Origin: Gadus chalcogrammus
Taxonomy: Eukaryota > Chordata > Actinopteri > Gadiformes > Gadidae
Assembly (NCBI RefSeq): GCF_026213295.1
Contig: NC_079419.1
Span: forward strand, 25,762,111-25,826,110
Direction of reading: 5' to 3'
DNA: 64,000 bases
This document shows positions 42,575 to 54,883 of the stretch, piece by piece. Each line of letters begins with the position of its first letter. The first letter of the stretch is position 1. The notes beneath the pieces were generated by a model. The model saw only the letters and a program-made list of their open reading frames with translations, ran no database searches and was not told the DNA's origin. A program made the translations under genes and the position numbers.

Positions 42575-45500
42575 AGCGATTTTCTTTTTCTTTCTAGTCT
42601 TTTAACTTTTTATCAGTTTTCTTTTGCTTACTTTCAACACCTTCTGTCTGAAACCCTTCTGGACCTCGGGTCGGACTACAAAGTTAAGTTAAGTAACTGC
42701 GTCAGTTTTCTTGATTTATTTATTTATTTCTGAACGTTAAACGTCTGCGTGTTTTGTTTGGTGTTTTGTGCGTGGAGGCGTGCAGCTGTTGGTGGATGAC
42801 ACCTGCTGGCCGGCTAGACTGCTGTTAACCCCCGGCGCCGTCCAACTGGCTTCCCCGTCTCCAGCGTAGCTACAACCGGCTTGCTCCACTCCTCTGCCTC
42901 CGCTGTGCTGGCTCTGTGGCTTCACCATAATCACCTGGATCTACCGCTGGCTTCTTCCGACTGCACAACCTGTGGATTTTAACCTGTTCCTCTGGATTGC
43001 GCTATGTTTGACTCTCACGTAACGAGCGCATCTCTGCCGCTCCGTTACTCGGTAACGGAGATGTTACGTCTACGGATCTTCTCAAGGACCCAACCACCTC
43101 AGCTTGCATCCCACCACCAGGACATTCTCAAACGACCAAAATACATCCACCGAGGCTCTGGACGGAATTTTCAGTACACTCACACCAGCAACAAAAACAT
43201 CCGCTCCTTCTGGTCCACTGGGCCCCGCCCCCCTCCTCGCACAGCCCGTACGGTCAGTCCCGTCAATCACAGTGTACTGTCCCCTCTGCTCAAAGCAACC
43301 TGCTACACTCCACTCACCTGTCTGAAACTCTGTCTGCTGAACACCAGATTCCTCAGTAATAAGGCCCTTTTGATAAATGACTTTATTGTTGACCAGAGCC
43401 TAGATATTCTCTGCCTCACTGAGACCTGGCAACAACCAAATGACTTCTCCCATCTAAATGAAGCTGTCCCACCAGGTTTTTCTTTTATTAGTAAACCCTG
43501 GGTTAATGGGAGGGGGGGTGGCCTTGCTCTCCTCCATCGTGATAACATCAAAGTCACCACTGTCACAGTCCCCCTTCATTCCTCCTTTGAATGTCTAGCT
43601 GTAAAACTCTCAGGCCCCAAACCCACTATCATTGTCACCATTTACAGACCACCAAAACCCTCCTCCGTTTTCCTCAATGAATTCTCATCACTACTTACAT
43701 CTGTATGTGCAATGTCCCCCACTGTTATCCTCCTTGGTGATTTCAACATCCACATTGACAACCCATCCTGTACTTTTGCTAATGACTTCACATCATTTCT
43801 GGACTGTCTTGGCATCACACAACATGTCAACCTCCCAACCCATAACAAAGGTCACATTCTGGATTTAATCTGCTGCACTGACATCACTCCCACTAACATT
43901 GATGTCATTGATTTCCCCATCTCTGACCACAAAGCTGTACTTTTTGACATTCATACCCAACTACACAAAACCAAGGAACAACGGACCATCTCCTTCAGAA
44001 ACATCAAACTTATCAACACCACAGACCTCTCCACCATGATCAGCTCCTACCCCAACCCTCCCCCAGCTTCCTCCCTGACTGACCTGGTGACTCACTACAA
44101 TAACTGCCTCTCCTCCTCCCTCACCACCCTGGCCCCCCTGAAAACCCGCTCAGTCTCATTCACCCACACTGCTCCCTGGTTCACTCCTCATCTGCGCCAG
44201 CTCAAAGCCACTGGTCGTCGACTGGAGCGACTCTACAATAAGACTCAACTCACTGTACACCGCCAAATGTATTCGGACCACCTCCATCACTACAAGAATG
44301 CCCTCACCACTGCCAAAACCTCATACTACTCCAACCTCATCAACACTGATACAGGCAACAGCAGAGTCCTCTTCTCAACAGTCAGCCACTTACTTCAGCC
44401 TCCTAAATCTCTCCCTCCAGACATTTCCACCACCCAATGCACTGCGTTCCTTGACTTCTTCAGCTCTAAAATCAACACCATTCACCAACAACTGGCCTCA
44501 TCTCGCACCCCCTCTGATGACCCACCCTGGATGATCACCTCTGGCCAACCTCTCATCAGCTCCCTCTCTGACTTCACCCTAGTAACAGAACAGACCGTTT
44601 CAGAATTCATCCGCAAAGCCAAAACCACCACCTGTCAGCTCGATCCTCTTCCCACCTCCCTTGTCAAAGCATGTCTTCCGTCCATCTCCCCCATGATCAC
44701 CAACATAATTAACTCCTCCCTCACTACTGGTACTGTACCCCCCACTCTCAAGCTGGCTGCCATCACTCCCATCCTAAAAAAACCTGGTGCTGACCCAACT
44801 GACCTTAACCATTACCGGCCCATCTCCAATCTCCCTTTCATCTCCAAAACACTTGAAAGGGTGGTTGCCGCACAACTACAGTCCCACCTCGACACTAACA
44901 ATCTCCACGAACCGTTCCAATCTGGCTTCCGTCCAAAACACAGCACTGAAACAGCCCTAGTCAAAATCACCAATGACCTCCTCCTTGCAGCCAACTCTGG
45001 ATTACTCACCATTCTCATCCTTCTCGATCTCAGCGCAGCATTCGACACCATCTCCCACCCTCTGCTCCTGGACCGCCTAGCTGGTATTGGGATCACTGGT
45101 GCTGCACTCTCCTGGTTTACATCCTACCTCACCGGCCGTCAACAATTTGTTCAACTAAGCAACCACAAGTCTGGGTGTTCAGGTGTCTCACTGGGTGTCC
45201 CCCAGGGGTCAGTCTTGGGTCCACTCCTCTTCACCACTTACCTCCTCCCGCTGGGCACACTCCTCCGTCACCATGGGGTCCATTTTCATTGCTACGCTGA
45301 CAACACACAGGTCTATATCTCCACCAAACCCACCGCTGCCATCCCCCCCACCTCCCTCATCACGTACCTGGAAGAGATCCGGAGCTGGTTGAGCAGGAAC
45401 TTCCTGAAACTCAGTGGAAACAAGACCGAGGCCCTGCTCATCGGATCCAAATCCACCCTCACTAAATCACAACACACCCCAGCTCCACTCATAATTATCG

Positions 45501-46375
45501 ATGGATTCCCAGTACCCTTCTCCTCCAAAGTAAAGAGCCTCGGCGTCATCCTGGACAACACCCTCTCATTCGCACCCCATATTCACAACATCACCCGGAC
45601 TGCATTCTTCCACCTCCGCAACATCGCCAGACTCCGCCCATCACTGACCCAATCCAGCACTGAAATCCTAGTTGACTCATTTGTCACATCACGCATAGAC
45701 TACTGCAACGCCCTCCTCACCGGACTCCCCACCAAACTCATCAACAGACTGCAGATCATTCAAAACTCAGCCGCCCGGATCATCACCCGCACCAAAGCAT
45801 CTGACCACATCACCCCTGTCCTCATTCAACTTCACTGGCTCCCAGTACACTACCGCATCCAATACAAAACCCTACTCCTCACCTACAAAGCTCTCCACAA
45901 CCTAGCCCCCAGTTATCTCTGCGACCTCCTCCAAGAATACACTCCCTCCCGCTCCCTCCGCTCAACCTCTGCTGGACTACTATGTATCCCCACATCACGA
46001 CTCACTTCAATGGGTGCCCGGTCATTCAGCTGTTCAGCACCCAGGCTCTGGAACTCCCTCCCCCCACACATAAAACAGTCAGACACCATTACAACCTTCA
46101 AATCACAACTCAAAACTCACCTGTTCAAACTCGCACACAACGTCTAACTGATCACTGTTTTGATATATATATTTTTTTTCTTTGTTTTGTTTTGTCTTGT
46201 TTTTGTTTTATTTATTTCTTATTGCTTATGTTTATTTATTTATTTATTTATTTTTTCCACAATGTCTTGTTTTTTTGTTTTTTTTAAATGTATGATGACT
46301 ATATGCTATGTAAGGTGACATTGGGTGTCTTGAAAGGCGCCTCTAAATTAAATGTATTATTATTATTATTATTAT
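42575..46375 (+). mobile_element. L2-clade LINE, nearly full length
   Basis: A 5' leader of about 430 bp (start point approximate), a 1047-codon ORF, a short AT-rich 3' UTR and the family tail cttgaaaggcgcctctaaat followed by ATT repeats (46332-46375). The ORF is uninterrupted. There is no ORF1; many fish L2 copies have only a single pol-type ORF. Confidence 0.9.
43004..46147 (+). CDS. L2 LINE polyprotein: endonuclease and reverse transcriptase, RT box YADN
   Basis: 1047 residues from ATG 43004. Residues about 105-330 form the AP-type endonuclease: [67 protein letters not shown] and [11 protein letters not shown]; the E, D/N and SDH residues are present. RT follows: [15 protein letters not shown] (about 605), [15 protein letters not shown] (about 675), [14 protein letters not shown] (about 730) and [10 protein letters not shown] (about 763-772). 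The second catalytic Asp of YADD is Asn767 (AAC, one G-to-A change), which should abolish polymerisation. The C-terminal tail, [20 protein letters not shown] and [11 protein letters not shown], is typical for L2/CR1. Apart from that residue it reads as a complete protein. Confidence 0.93.
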   Translation: MFDSHVTSASLPLRYSVTEMLRLRIFSRTQPPQLASHHQDILKRPKYIHRGSGRNFQYTHTSNKNIRSFWSTGPRPPPRTARTVSPVNHSVLSPLLKATCYTPLTCLKLCLLNTRFLSNKALLINDFIVDQSLDILCLTETWQQPNDFSHLNEAVPPGFSFISKPWVNGRGGGLALLHRDNIKVTTVTVPLHSSFECLAVKLSGPKPTIIVTIYRPPKPSSVFLNEFSSLLTSVCAMSPTVILLGDFNIHIDNPSCTFANDFTSFLDCLGITQHVNLPTHNKGHILDLICCTDITPTNIDVIDFPISDHKAVLFDIHTQLHKTKEQRTISFRNIKLINTTDLSTMISSYPNPPPASSLTDLVTHYNNCLSSSLTTLAPLKTRSVSFTHTAPWFTPHLRQLKATGRRLERLYNKTQLTVHRQMYSDHLHHYKNALTTAKTSYYSNLINTDTGNSRVLFSTVSHLLQPPKSLPPDISTTQCTAFLDFFSSKINTIHQQLASSRTPSDDPPWMITSGQPLISSLSDFTLVTEQTVSEFIRKAKTTTCQLDPLPTSLVKACLPSISPMITNIINSSLTTGTVPPTLKLAAITPILKKPGADPTDLNHYRPISNLPFISKTLERVVAAQLQSHLDTNNLHEPFQSGFRPKHSTETALVKITNDLLLAANSGLLTILILLDLSAAFDTISHPLLLDRLAGIGITGAALSWFTSYLTGRQQFVQLSNHKSGCSGVSLGVPQGSVLGPLLFTTYLLPLGTLLRHHGVHFHCYADNTQVYISTKPTAAIPPTSLITYLEEIRSWLSRNFLKLSGNKTEALLIGSKSTLTKSQHTPAPLIIIDGFPVPFSSKVKSLGVILDNTLSFAPHIHNITRTAFFHLRNIARLRPSLTQSSTEILVDSFVTSRIDYCNALLTGLPTKLINRLQIIQNSAARIITRTKASDHITPVLIQLHWLPVHYRIQYKTLLLTYKALHNLAPSYLCDLLQEYTPSRSLRSTSAGLLCIPTSRLTSMGARSFSCSAPRLWNSLPPHIKQSDTITTFKSQLKTHLFKLAHNV

Positions 46376-47052
46376 TTGCTTCCGCGTTATGGGGCCAAGA
46401 CACGTGGCCTAGTCCGTGACGTACCGGATGCAGAAATATAGAACTGATACCGTAATGCACCGCTTCTTTGTCTTTGGATCTTTTGAACAAATGGATCAAT
46501 ACATGATGAATCACAATGATCGCAAGCAGAGGACCGTGAGAGTTATTGAGCAGCAGATGAACCAGTCCAAAAATCAGACACGTTAACGGAGCACTAAACT
46601 CGGCCCTCTCGGATGCCATTTGTTTCACTACGACTCCTTTCAGCTGCACACCCCTCTTCCCCAGAGAGATAACGGCTAATAAAACGCTTGAGGTGGCGTT
46701 TTGGAAAGAAAAAACTTTAATTTTTTTAGGACATGGCATGAAGGTAATTATGAGCCTTTGATTGATATCTAGACATTTTTTGCGGAGACACAATCCTGTT
46801 CCCCACTTGTATTGGAGTGGACGGCGATATCTACTTCTGGGCCACATGAAATGACGGACCCCCGTCCACAGCCAGCTTAAACAGCTGCAATACCAGGCTT
46901 GGCCTCTGAGCACTGGTGGATTGCGGAAGTATGCGCCGGTCCTGGGGGCCTGCTCCAGTCTCTCCAGAAAATAAGGTAATGATGCACGCATTCAAAATAT
47001 GAATGGGCTTCTAACGATACAAAGCTTAATGGAAATGGGTGAAGTTTCCCTT
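46376..47052. repeat. TTAA-type element, right end recognised
   Basis: There is no gene. The right edge ggtgaagtttccct ends at about 47052 directly before ttaa (47053-47056), consistent with a TTAA-target element whose left end lies at or near the L2 tail (46375) but is not resolved. The 231-codon open frame on the minus strand here runs out of the L2 tail and has no family features. Confidence 0.4.
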
Positions 47053-47113
47053 TAAGGAAATCCAATACCCAACCAAACATCCTCCCACCTATTCCCATGC
47101 TTTCAAGCTTAAA
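47053..47113 (-). pseudogene. 60-bp sliver of LINE reverse transcriptase between two TTAA elements
   Basis: The minus strand reads LESMGIGGRMFGWVLDFLKG, a typical RT fingers/palm phrase of fish LINEs. It lies between the TTAA end at 47052 and the TTAA-type start at 47114. Confidence 0.6.
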
Positions 47114-47600
47114 GTGTAATTCCGGCGCAAATTGAACCCAGGATCTTTGTTTTGGCATTAAAACCCATCAAATAAGCATTCCAGATACCTTTTTCATTGA
47201 AAATCGAGTATTATAGTTTGCCGGGCGCAATGTTTGGCGTCCATGTTGTTGACTTGGGGCATAGTGTTTCGCTTCTAAATCCGCATTTTTTAACCACTAA
47301 ATAGCACCAAACCTCTGCAGTAGCATGACTAGGGTAACTACACATAAAACGAAGCACAAACAACTTAGTTTGCAAACACGGAGTTTATTTAAAAAGACAG
47401 TTTAACAAGCATTACCGGTAGGTCCTTGTTTACAGGAAGTCCACACAAGTCGATTGCCGAATGTGCCGGAGTTCAGTTCAAGGAGGAACGTTTTGGAATT
47501 TATAATTTATATAATATATATTTATAAATAATATATAGCTAATATATAGCAAGTGTTGACACGTAAATTAAAGGAATTGCATATGTAAGTTACAGTTACA
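47114..47600. repeat. TTAA-type element start (aagtgtaattccggcg) and AT-rich sequence
   Basis: The start resembles the 13227 foldback terminus (taattccgg). No mirrored right end was found. 47505-47560 is dense in tatata. No gene. Confidence 0.4.
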
Positions 47601-48357
47601 AAATAATTGTTCGCTACAATCAAGCATGGCACGTTGTTGACGGAAGACGCACTGCACACGTGATTGACGCATAGGGCCGTTACATAGTCAACGCGAGCAA
47701 CGCGCGTAAACGACGCGAGTGAAGGCGGCTGCATGCTTCAGCGTTGGTGTTACGTTGTTGCGCAAAATTTACTCAAAGCAATTCATGCTCCCTTTTAGGT
47801 TGCGCGTGTTGCGCGTGTTGCCAAGCAATTTACCGCCAGAACAGTAGGTGGAGTAATATGTGGAGGAAAGTTTTTCGTTGAAGACGACCTCGAGAATGAC
47901 GTCTTTGTCTGTGGGAGTCGTTGGTTTGTTTATGTGCCAGATCGTGTTCTCCCCATACACAGTGAATGATGGCAACAGACAGAGGAACAGGGGTGATGAA
48001 GTTGTTGATCATTGGGGTTGTATAAATGTGCATATCTCTCTACATTTTAAAACGACATAATGTGTTGGCAGCAAAGTTAACTTCACTTCAGGTTAATGCT
48101 TTTGTATATGAGCCTGCCGGGTGATACTCCAGACAGGAAGTAGTAACCAGACCAGCAAACCAATCACAGCCTTGCAGGCTGGGCGGCTCGCGTAAAAGCT
48201 TACGTAAAAAATGACGCAAGTCTAGAAAAATCGCCCGACGCACGCAAGACGTGAGAAGTCGCGCAAGGGGGGCGCAAGGGCGCGCAAGGGCCTCTTGCGC
48301 TTGCGCTTACGCTTACGTAACCGAGCATAAACCAGCCTTGACGCGCTTCCTTTCATA
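47600..48357. repeat. GC-rich repeat with gcgc-type direct motifs
   Basis: Clusters of cgcgcgtaa, gttgcgcgtgttgcgcgtgt (about 47800-47820) and cgcaagggcgcgcaagggcc (about 48270-48290) at its two sides suggest subterminal motif arrays of a DNA transposon, possibly Harbinger-like. Termini, TSD and transposase are not identified. Confidence 0.4.
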
Positions 48358-48365
48358 GTCTACAC

Positions 48366-50180
48366 CAGTGGTTCTCAAACTTTTTACCATGAGTACCACC
48401 TTAGAAATGATTTGGCTCTCCAAGTACCACCGGAATTAAAATAAAGTGCGTAGGCCTATAACTACATAGAGTTTACACAGAAGGCATTAATATTAATAAC
48501 ACGATTTATTATTCACATGACTTGACTTGACTGAAGCAACCAACTGTCTATAACTCATGTATTGTATTTAAACACTTGCAACGGGATAATACTAACAATT
48601 GAACAACTGCCTCAATAGGGCTACCCAGCAAATGGGGATATCATCTGGCATATAACATACCAGTCAATCTAGTGAGGTTATTAAACAGTATACTGCATTA
48701 AAGCATTCAGAGCACTGAATATAAATTTTAACAACTGCAGTCTACCAATCATGTGAGGTAAATTGTACTGCATCAAAACATTCAAAGAATTGAACATGAA
48801 TATTTAAATACTGGAGTCAAACAATCCTGTTATAAGTAATCATGCGCAGCAAAGAGAGAAATCATGTGTACTGCGATAACACTGTAATCAAACTATCATG
48901 AGTAAGAACAAGTGTATCATAGAAAAACAACGTATTCAGTATTAAAAAATACTGCAGTAAGTGCCATAAGGTCAGAATATAAACTATGTTTAGGTTTGAA
49001 GGAGAATGTACTCATTGAAAATTAGGCCTATCATGCTTAGTGGGAGGGGTGTGATGTCTGGGTCGATTGAGGTTAGCTTTAGCCTCAGACTTGGTTCAGT
49101 ATCCAACCTGCTTCCAGCACACAAGTTGAGGGGGGATGGCATCCCCCTTTGGAATTAAAATGATCAAAATCATCCCCCTTCTGAAACAGCCATCCCCCCT
49201 TCCCATCCCCTGTTATTTTATCAATTAATGTGGAAATATTACCGCTATTTCATTATAGCGTTTTCCTTTTCAATTCGGCGCAAGCAACGTTACTTTTCCC
49301 AGGGACAGATTTGACAGCGATACTGCATTCTCGGGCAGTATGCTATTGCGCAAGCACGCAGGCGTACTTAAGCAATAGTGCCTTCCCGAGCTCTCATTCC
49401 ACACCGTACGAAACTGACACTGGTAGCGTGAAGCAGTCTCTGCATCTCAGACATCGCTTCCGCAGGCAACTCTGTCCCCTTTTCTCCTACTAAACGAAAA
49501 ACTAAAACGAAACAAGTAGCCTAACCATTGCAAATAATTTAAAGCTGCAAATAATACGGCAGCAAATGGACTATGGATTACGCGTTGTGATCTTCTCTAC
49601 ACGGCCGGGATTATGGCTGCGTCTTGCGGCGGTTAAAATAGCCGACACACTTGGTTGCTGCGGGTCTGCTTTCCCGAACTCACCGTTGTGTTTCAGGAGC
49701 ATATGTTGCCGCCTAGTAGCCTACTTGTAGTAGCTACTCTGGTAGCTCGATTTCGCTTGGCATATTTTACATTTCACCTTATGATCTCCTATTTCTTTAA
49801 AGTAGGCCTATTTCAATTCTTCGCTGCGCTTTGCTTTAACCGCCATCTCTTAACTTTTTGAATTCTGGCGTGCCTGCACACGGCACGGAACGCGCCACAC
49901 AGAAATGGATACATTTAATTTGCTTTGTGCCCACGGCATGCGTTAGTGGCGCCGCACAGAAAATTGATACATTTGCTTCAGAGAACTTTGTTTGTTTGTG
50001 TGTATGCAAACTCGAGTTTGCCTGTCCACCAACTGAGTTCATTTGTAACGAGTAGTACTCGAGTTATCGATTCCCCAGATATCAGAAACGGTTGCTTCAA
50101 CTTCAAAAAATTGCTTCAAAAAATCGTTCATACTCCGCGTACCACTAGAGGGCGCTCGTACCACAGATTGAGAACGGCTG
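48366..50180. mobile_element. hAT element derivative, 1815 bp, perfect 8-bp TSD GTCTACAC
   Basis: cagtggttctcaaactttttacc (48366) and its diverged mirror gtaccacagattgagaacggctg (50180), flanked by gtctacac at 48358-48365 and 50181-50188. Near both ends the text gtaccac recurs (subterminal sites). No transposase frame is recognisable; a C/G-run segment at 49130-49210 (ggggggatggcatccccctt) is a small inverted repeat. Confidence 0.92.
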
Positions 50181-50427
50181 GTCTACACAGCTTACGCGAA
50201 CGTCGCGGGCAATGCATGACATGCAATACACCACTCACGCCATGGGTGGCAGCAGAGTCACCGGTGTTTTCGCCGGTGAAATTCCAGGTGACATTCCGAT
50301 CAAAGTGGCTACGGAACTATGGAAGAAGAGTGATGAAGCGCAGAAATAGGCGGTGATATGTAAATACAGCACGAGATCAGGATGGGGAATTTGTTTCTCT
50401 GGTGCCCGTGCTTCCAATGCGAAGCCT

Positions 50428-50697
50428 GAGCCCTGTTTCAGGTAGCTGGTTTTGAGGCAACCCCGAGTTTGTTTGCTCTGAGTTAATGGGAACTCTGGGT
50501 TTTCCGTTTCAGGTAGCAGGTTCAGCGCAACCGAGAGTTAGTTGCTGCGGCAACATACGCCGTGGGTCTAACCTGCTCGGGAGGTGGTTAGACCTACTCT
50601 GAGTTTGTTGTCTATAAGGCAGCTCTCCGACAGAAGGAAGTGTTAGAAATGTCATGTCCTTTTCTACGAGAGCCTGCGGACGTAGAGGCTAATTTTT
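50428..50697 (+). repeat. PIF-Harbinger 5' end with transposase start codon region
   Basis: Begins cctgtttcaggtagctgg, with a direct partial repeat at 50507 (tttcaggtagcaggttcagc). At 50649 the frame MSCPFLREPADVEANF opens, the same wording as the start of many fish Harbinger transposases. It is cut at about 50697 by the Helitron-like repeat. Confidence 0.55.
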
Positions 50698-50699
50698 AT

Positions 50700-52371
50700 T
50701 ATTCCCAGCTAGAAGTGGTACCACAGCCCAAACCGTAAATGGTGCACACACGCCAATTGCATGACTAGATCCAGGTCTCTTCGGACTACGCAGACGACAA
50801 AATCCAGACACGTCGGTCACTAGGTGGCGCTATACCAAGGAATACGCGTTTGGGGCTATAACTCCCACACCGAACCTCCCACAGTCAAAACCTTTGTATC
50901 CACATATTCACTGGAGTCTGCTGCATCTTTTGGCATAGGCCACGCCCATTTGCGTCGATAATTTTTTTTCGCAAAATCGCGAAAACAGCAAAACTGTTTT
51001 TTCCCTACTCCTCCCACATTTCTTGACCAATCGACACCAAACTTTGCACACGACATCTTCAGACGCACACGCAAAGAAATCGTCGGACAGTTTTTTGATC
51101 CGACCTTCGATAACGAAACGGTAGCGTTTTGAATATTTGTTTATTAGCTACGTTTTACGTCGAAATGCAAAAATTCAAAAAATACAAAAATTAGAGATCG
51201 GATCAAGTCCAAATTTTAGACACATGTCGGTGCTACCCTTAATGGCGTTCAATAAAGAATTCGGAATATTTCGCCACAAGGGGGCGCAAATAAACGACAA
51301 AATAATATATCTCCTAACTGGCCAATGGAATGTTCTGAAAACACGTTTTGGGCTATAACTCCCACAACGAACCTCCCACAGTCAAAACCTTTGTATCCAC
51401 AGATTCACTGGAGTCAGCTGCATCTTTTGGCATACGCCGTGCCGATTTGTTTTGAACACATGCTTCGTGTTGTGCCGGCGAAATGCACATTTCTTGGACC
51501 CCTGCATAACTGCTTGCAGTTCTAGTTATACTTCCCGCGGTGAAAGTGGGACTACAGCCCAAACCGTAAATGGTGCACACGCGCCAATTGCATGACTAGA
51601 TCCAGAATCGGCACCGCTACTCAGATAACCAAATCCAGACATGCCGGCCACTAGGTGGCGCTATACCAAGGAAAAACACGTTTGGGGCTATAGCTCCCAC
51701 ACCGAACCTCCCACAGTCAAAAACTTGTACCCACATATTCACTGGAGTCTGTTGCATCTTTTGGCATAGGCCACGCCCATTTGCGTCGATAATTTTCTTT
51801 CGCAAAATCGCGAAAACCGCTAAACTGTATTTTCGCTACTCCTCCCACATTTCTTGACCAATTGACACAAAACTTTGCACACGGCATCTTCAGACGCACA
51901 CGCAAAGAAATCCTCTGACACTTTTTTGATCCGACCTTCGACGACGAAACGGTAGCGTTTTGAATATTGGTTTATTAGCTAAATTAGACGTGGAAAATCC
52001 AAATTCCCCAAAAATCCAAAATTACACATCGGATCGACTAAGTTGTACACACATGTCGGGGCTACCCTTATTGGCGTTCACTAAAAAATTCGGAAAATTT
52101 CGCCATAAGGGGCCGCGATAAAGTAGGAAATTGTATATCTTCTACAAAATTTCGCCATTAGGGGCCGCCATAAACGAGGCAATTGTTCATCTCCTGACTG
52201 GCCAAAGGAATGTTCTGAAAACGCGTTTGGGGATATGTCTCCCACACCGAACCTCCCACAGTCAAAACCTTCATATCCACAGGTTCACGGTAGCGTTTTG
52301 AACACATGCTCCGCGTTGTGCCGGCGAAATGCACATTTCTTGGACCCCTGCATAACTGCTTGCAGTTCTAG
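50700..52371 (+). repeat. Head-to-tail pair of Helitron-like repeats (826 and 846 bp)
   Basis: Unit 1 (50700-51525) and unit 2 (51526-52371) share their order of motifs: cccaaaccgtaaatggtgca, ggtggcgctatacca, ctcccacaccgaacctcccac, ttcttgacca, and both end cataactgcttgcagttctag followed by TTAT. The end is a stem-loop (actgc-tt-gcagt) then CTAG before T, the form of a Helitron 3' end; no long TIRs or TSD are seen. Tandem head-to-tail copies fit rolling-circle transposition (inference). No coding sequence. Confidence 0.6.
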
Positions 52372-52375
52372 TTAT

Positions 52376-54883
52376 GCTTGATTCCTTGCTTGACAGTTCA
52401 GCCACTGCTTGTGCTAGTTGGGGTTTGTCAGCTTTCCAGAATATGTCTTTGGCTTCAAACAAGGCTGCGGGGAATGTGCTGAGCTCATAGGTCATTACAT
52501 CTTCCAGTGAATGTTCTACGGTTTTGGACATAATAAGAAATCACTGGAACAAAAGAGCAGGATCAATGGCTTGATCTTTGTCAACTTTGATGCTAGATTC
52601 ATCTGCAAGGGTTTTTGCCCGGTCTTTCCATGTAAATGAGATCCCAAAAATGGGTTTTTCAACCATTTTCACAATGATCTCATTCCCAACGGTCTGAAAC
52701 TCATGAGCATTCACGTCTTCTTTGGTGACTACACCAGTCACAATGTTTCTCAGCGATGGGTCTAGAGAGAATGGTTTGAAAGTGCTAAGTTTGTCCAGCG
52801 TGATCTCGTTCCATCCTGGAAGCTGTTGATTCTCGTTGTTGCTCACTGGTCGCATAGATAAGATCACTGAATTCCTGCATGGCGTTGTTGTACTCGGATG
52901 TTATGGGTGTGGACATTGTCCACCACGCACGCATTTCTTCCATTCCATTCCACTTCCATGAGTCAAGCCTCCACTACTCTTCAACGACCGCATCAAGGTC
53001 TGCTCAATGACTAGGTCAGAGCTAAGTCCTGCCCAGAAGTCGTTGCTACGGCGTATCACATGGAATCCTCTGGAAAATTTGACACAGACATCAGGGTGTC
53101 TTGTTTCGAGTTGGCACATTTTTTGGATGTAGTAAAAAGCAAATTTTAGGTAGTTGTAGTGCCCAGCAGCAGCAAATACTGGCAGGCTGTTCATCACTGG
53201 ACGCAAGTGCATCGTCCAATTTCCTGTGCGATCTGCTTTGATCAGCGCTCTTGCCGTCTGTAGCATCTTTTGATAGTTCAGCCACAGCCTAATGGTTTTT
53301 GACCTTGTGCTGAGTTCTGCCTTCTTATTGTCAATTTTTTCTTTGATTTGTGTCAACATGTCCGATGCTACTGCACTCTCCAAAGTTGTCTCTTTTGCTA
53401 CTAAGGACGAGTACATTTCTTCTGCCTCATCAATCAGTGACTGAAACTGTGGGTTATCCTCCAGCAGATCCGACACTACTAGGTCATTAATACATCTGTC
53501 CATCAGGAGATGTCCACGGAAAGCTTGTTGTACTGATATTCCAGACATCATATGTTGGACTGCATTTGAGCCATAGGCAACTTCCATGATGTTTCTGAGT
53601 CCTGAGCCTTCCATCAGTGTTCCAATTGCACCAAGTAGGTTCATGAATATGTGGAAACATCCAAGCATCAACACAATGCTTTTAAGCTGGCTACTCTCTG
53701 GTGCATCCATGATGATCTCTGCAGCTTTCCAGTACAGTGGCTGATCGAATGTGATAATAGGTGGGACATGATGTTTGATGGCAAGATCACAAATGAAATT
53801 TAGCGTAGATAAAATGCATGTCTTGTCCCCAGAGTACAAGTCAATCATAGGAAAGAACACAACAGATGATTGGCCTGTGTGTTCTTGTCCTTGGTGAATG
53901 ATATGCATCATTCCCTGCCACCCAGGGGTTTCTTGTTGGAAGTTGAGTGAGAGCTCCCGCAGTACATCAACTGTCCTATCACAGTTGTCTAATGCCGGGA
54001 GTTTTTTGAAGATAATGTTTTTGCGTACATGTTTCGCAAATTGATGTTCGATGATTGGAATTTTATTCTTCTCTAAAAAATCCAGGTTAGTCATTTGTCT
54101 CCTTGGAATGAAACAATCCTTCTTTCGCCCTGGTGTGAGTGCTGCTACAATACCCATTCCGTGGAAAGTCCCCCTACCATCAATGGTAAGAATATTGTGG
54201 TCAACGTTGTCACCGGCAAAAAGATGTCCGGCAAATCTATGTCATCCGCTAACTTATCAGGGGCAATTGAAGCTGCATTCTTTTCAAAATGCAAGACTTC
54301 ATTACACAATGTACTAAATCCCATCCCATGAAGGGTGTCCACAAGGAATCATGGCCGATACAAATGGTGTACCTGCACTGCCAGACCAAGTTGTAATGGA
54401 GCTACAACGGCATGTGGCCGGACTGCTTGGACAATTGCCCGACCAATTGCTGCAACCTTTCGGTTTGTCTCCTTACCTACAAAAAGACAATTTAACAATG
54501 TCCGAAAAAGTTCCAGGAACAAATGAAAGGGCATAATCAAGCTCAAGCGACTTTGCACTTGGATATTCATTGGCAAGAGATGGGACATTGGACTTGATAT
54601 CACTTTCAATCAATCGTGCTGCTGTTTCAATGATCACTTGTTTCTGTGATTCCTCGTCCTTTGCTGGGGCATTGAAATAAGATCTCAGTAGCTGTGATGT
54701 CTTTTCCTTCATTGTCACTAAGTCTTGGAGGCCTTCCGTTTCAGCCAAATGTACACTCTCCCCATACTTTTCTTTTAGCTTTGACTTGAGGTAGGACTTT
54801 CCAAATGGTTCGGAATCAGAATTTGTCTGGATCACACCATAAAGCAACAGGGCACCGACAAAGTGTTTTCCGACTCTACGCAA
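52376..54883 (-). pseudogene. Second Academ-like transposase copy, N-terminal and central domains
   Basis: Segments from 54883 down: 54883-54473 (RRVGKHFVGALLLYGVIQ, KQVIIETAARLIESDIKSNV), 54342-54145 and 54157-52901, a 418-codon open stretch with PGWQGMMHIIHQGQEH, PPIITFDQPLYWKAAEII, LMLGCFHIFMNLLGAIGTLM, VQQAFRGHLLMDRCINDLV, HLRPVMNSLPVFAAAGHYNY and FHVIRRSNDFWAGLSSDLVI; then 52867-52541 and 52531-52380 (LEDVMTYELSTFPAALFEAK). This is the same architecture as 22418-27016 but clearly another subfamily. The nuclease-like domain and the cysteine tail are missing: the frame is cut at 52376 by the Helitron-like pair. Frame breaks near 54350-54470, 54145, 52890 and 52535 show that it is dead, although 418 codons stay open. 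Confidence 0.65.

Noticed and set aside
43082..43566. Minus-strand frames opposite the L2 ORF
   Set aside because: Antisense shadows; the plus strand has the full endonuclease and RT motif series.
46299..46991. 231-codon open frame on the minus strand after the L2 element
   Set aside because: It starts in non-coding text, runs into the L2 tail as poly-Asn, and shows no domain or codon pattern.
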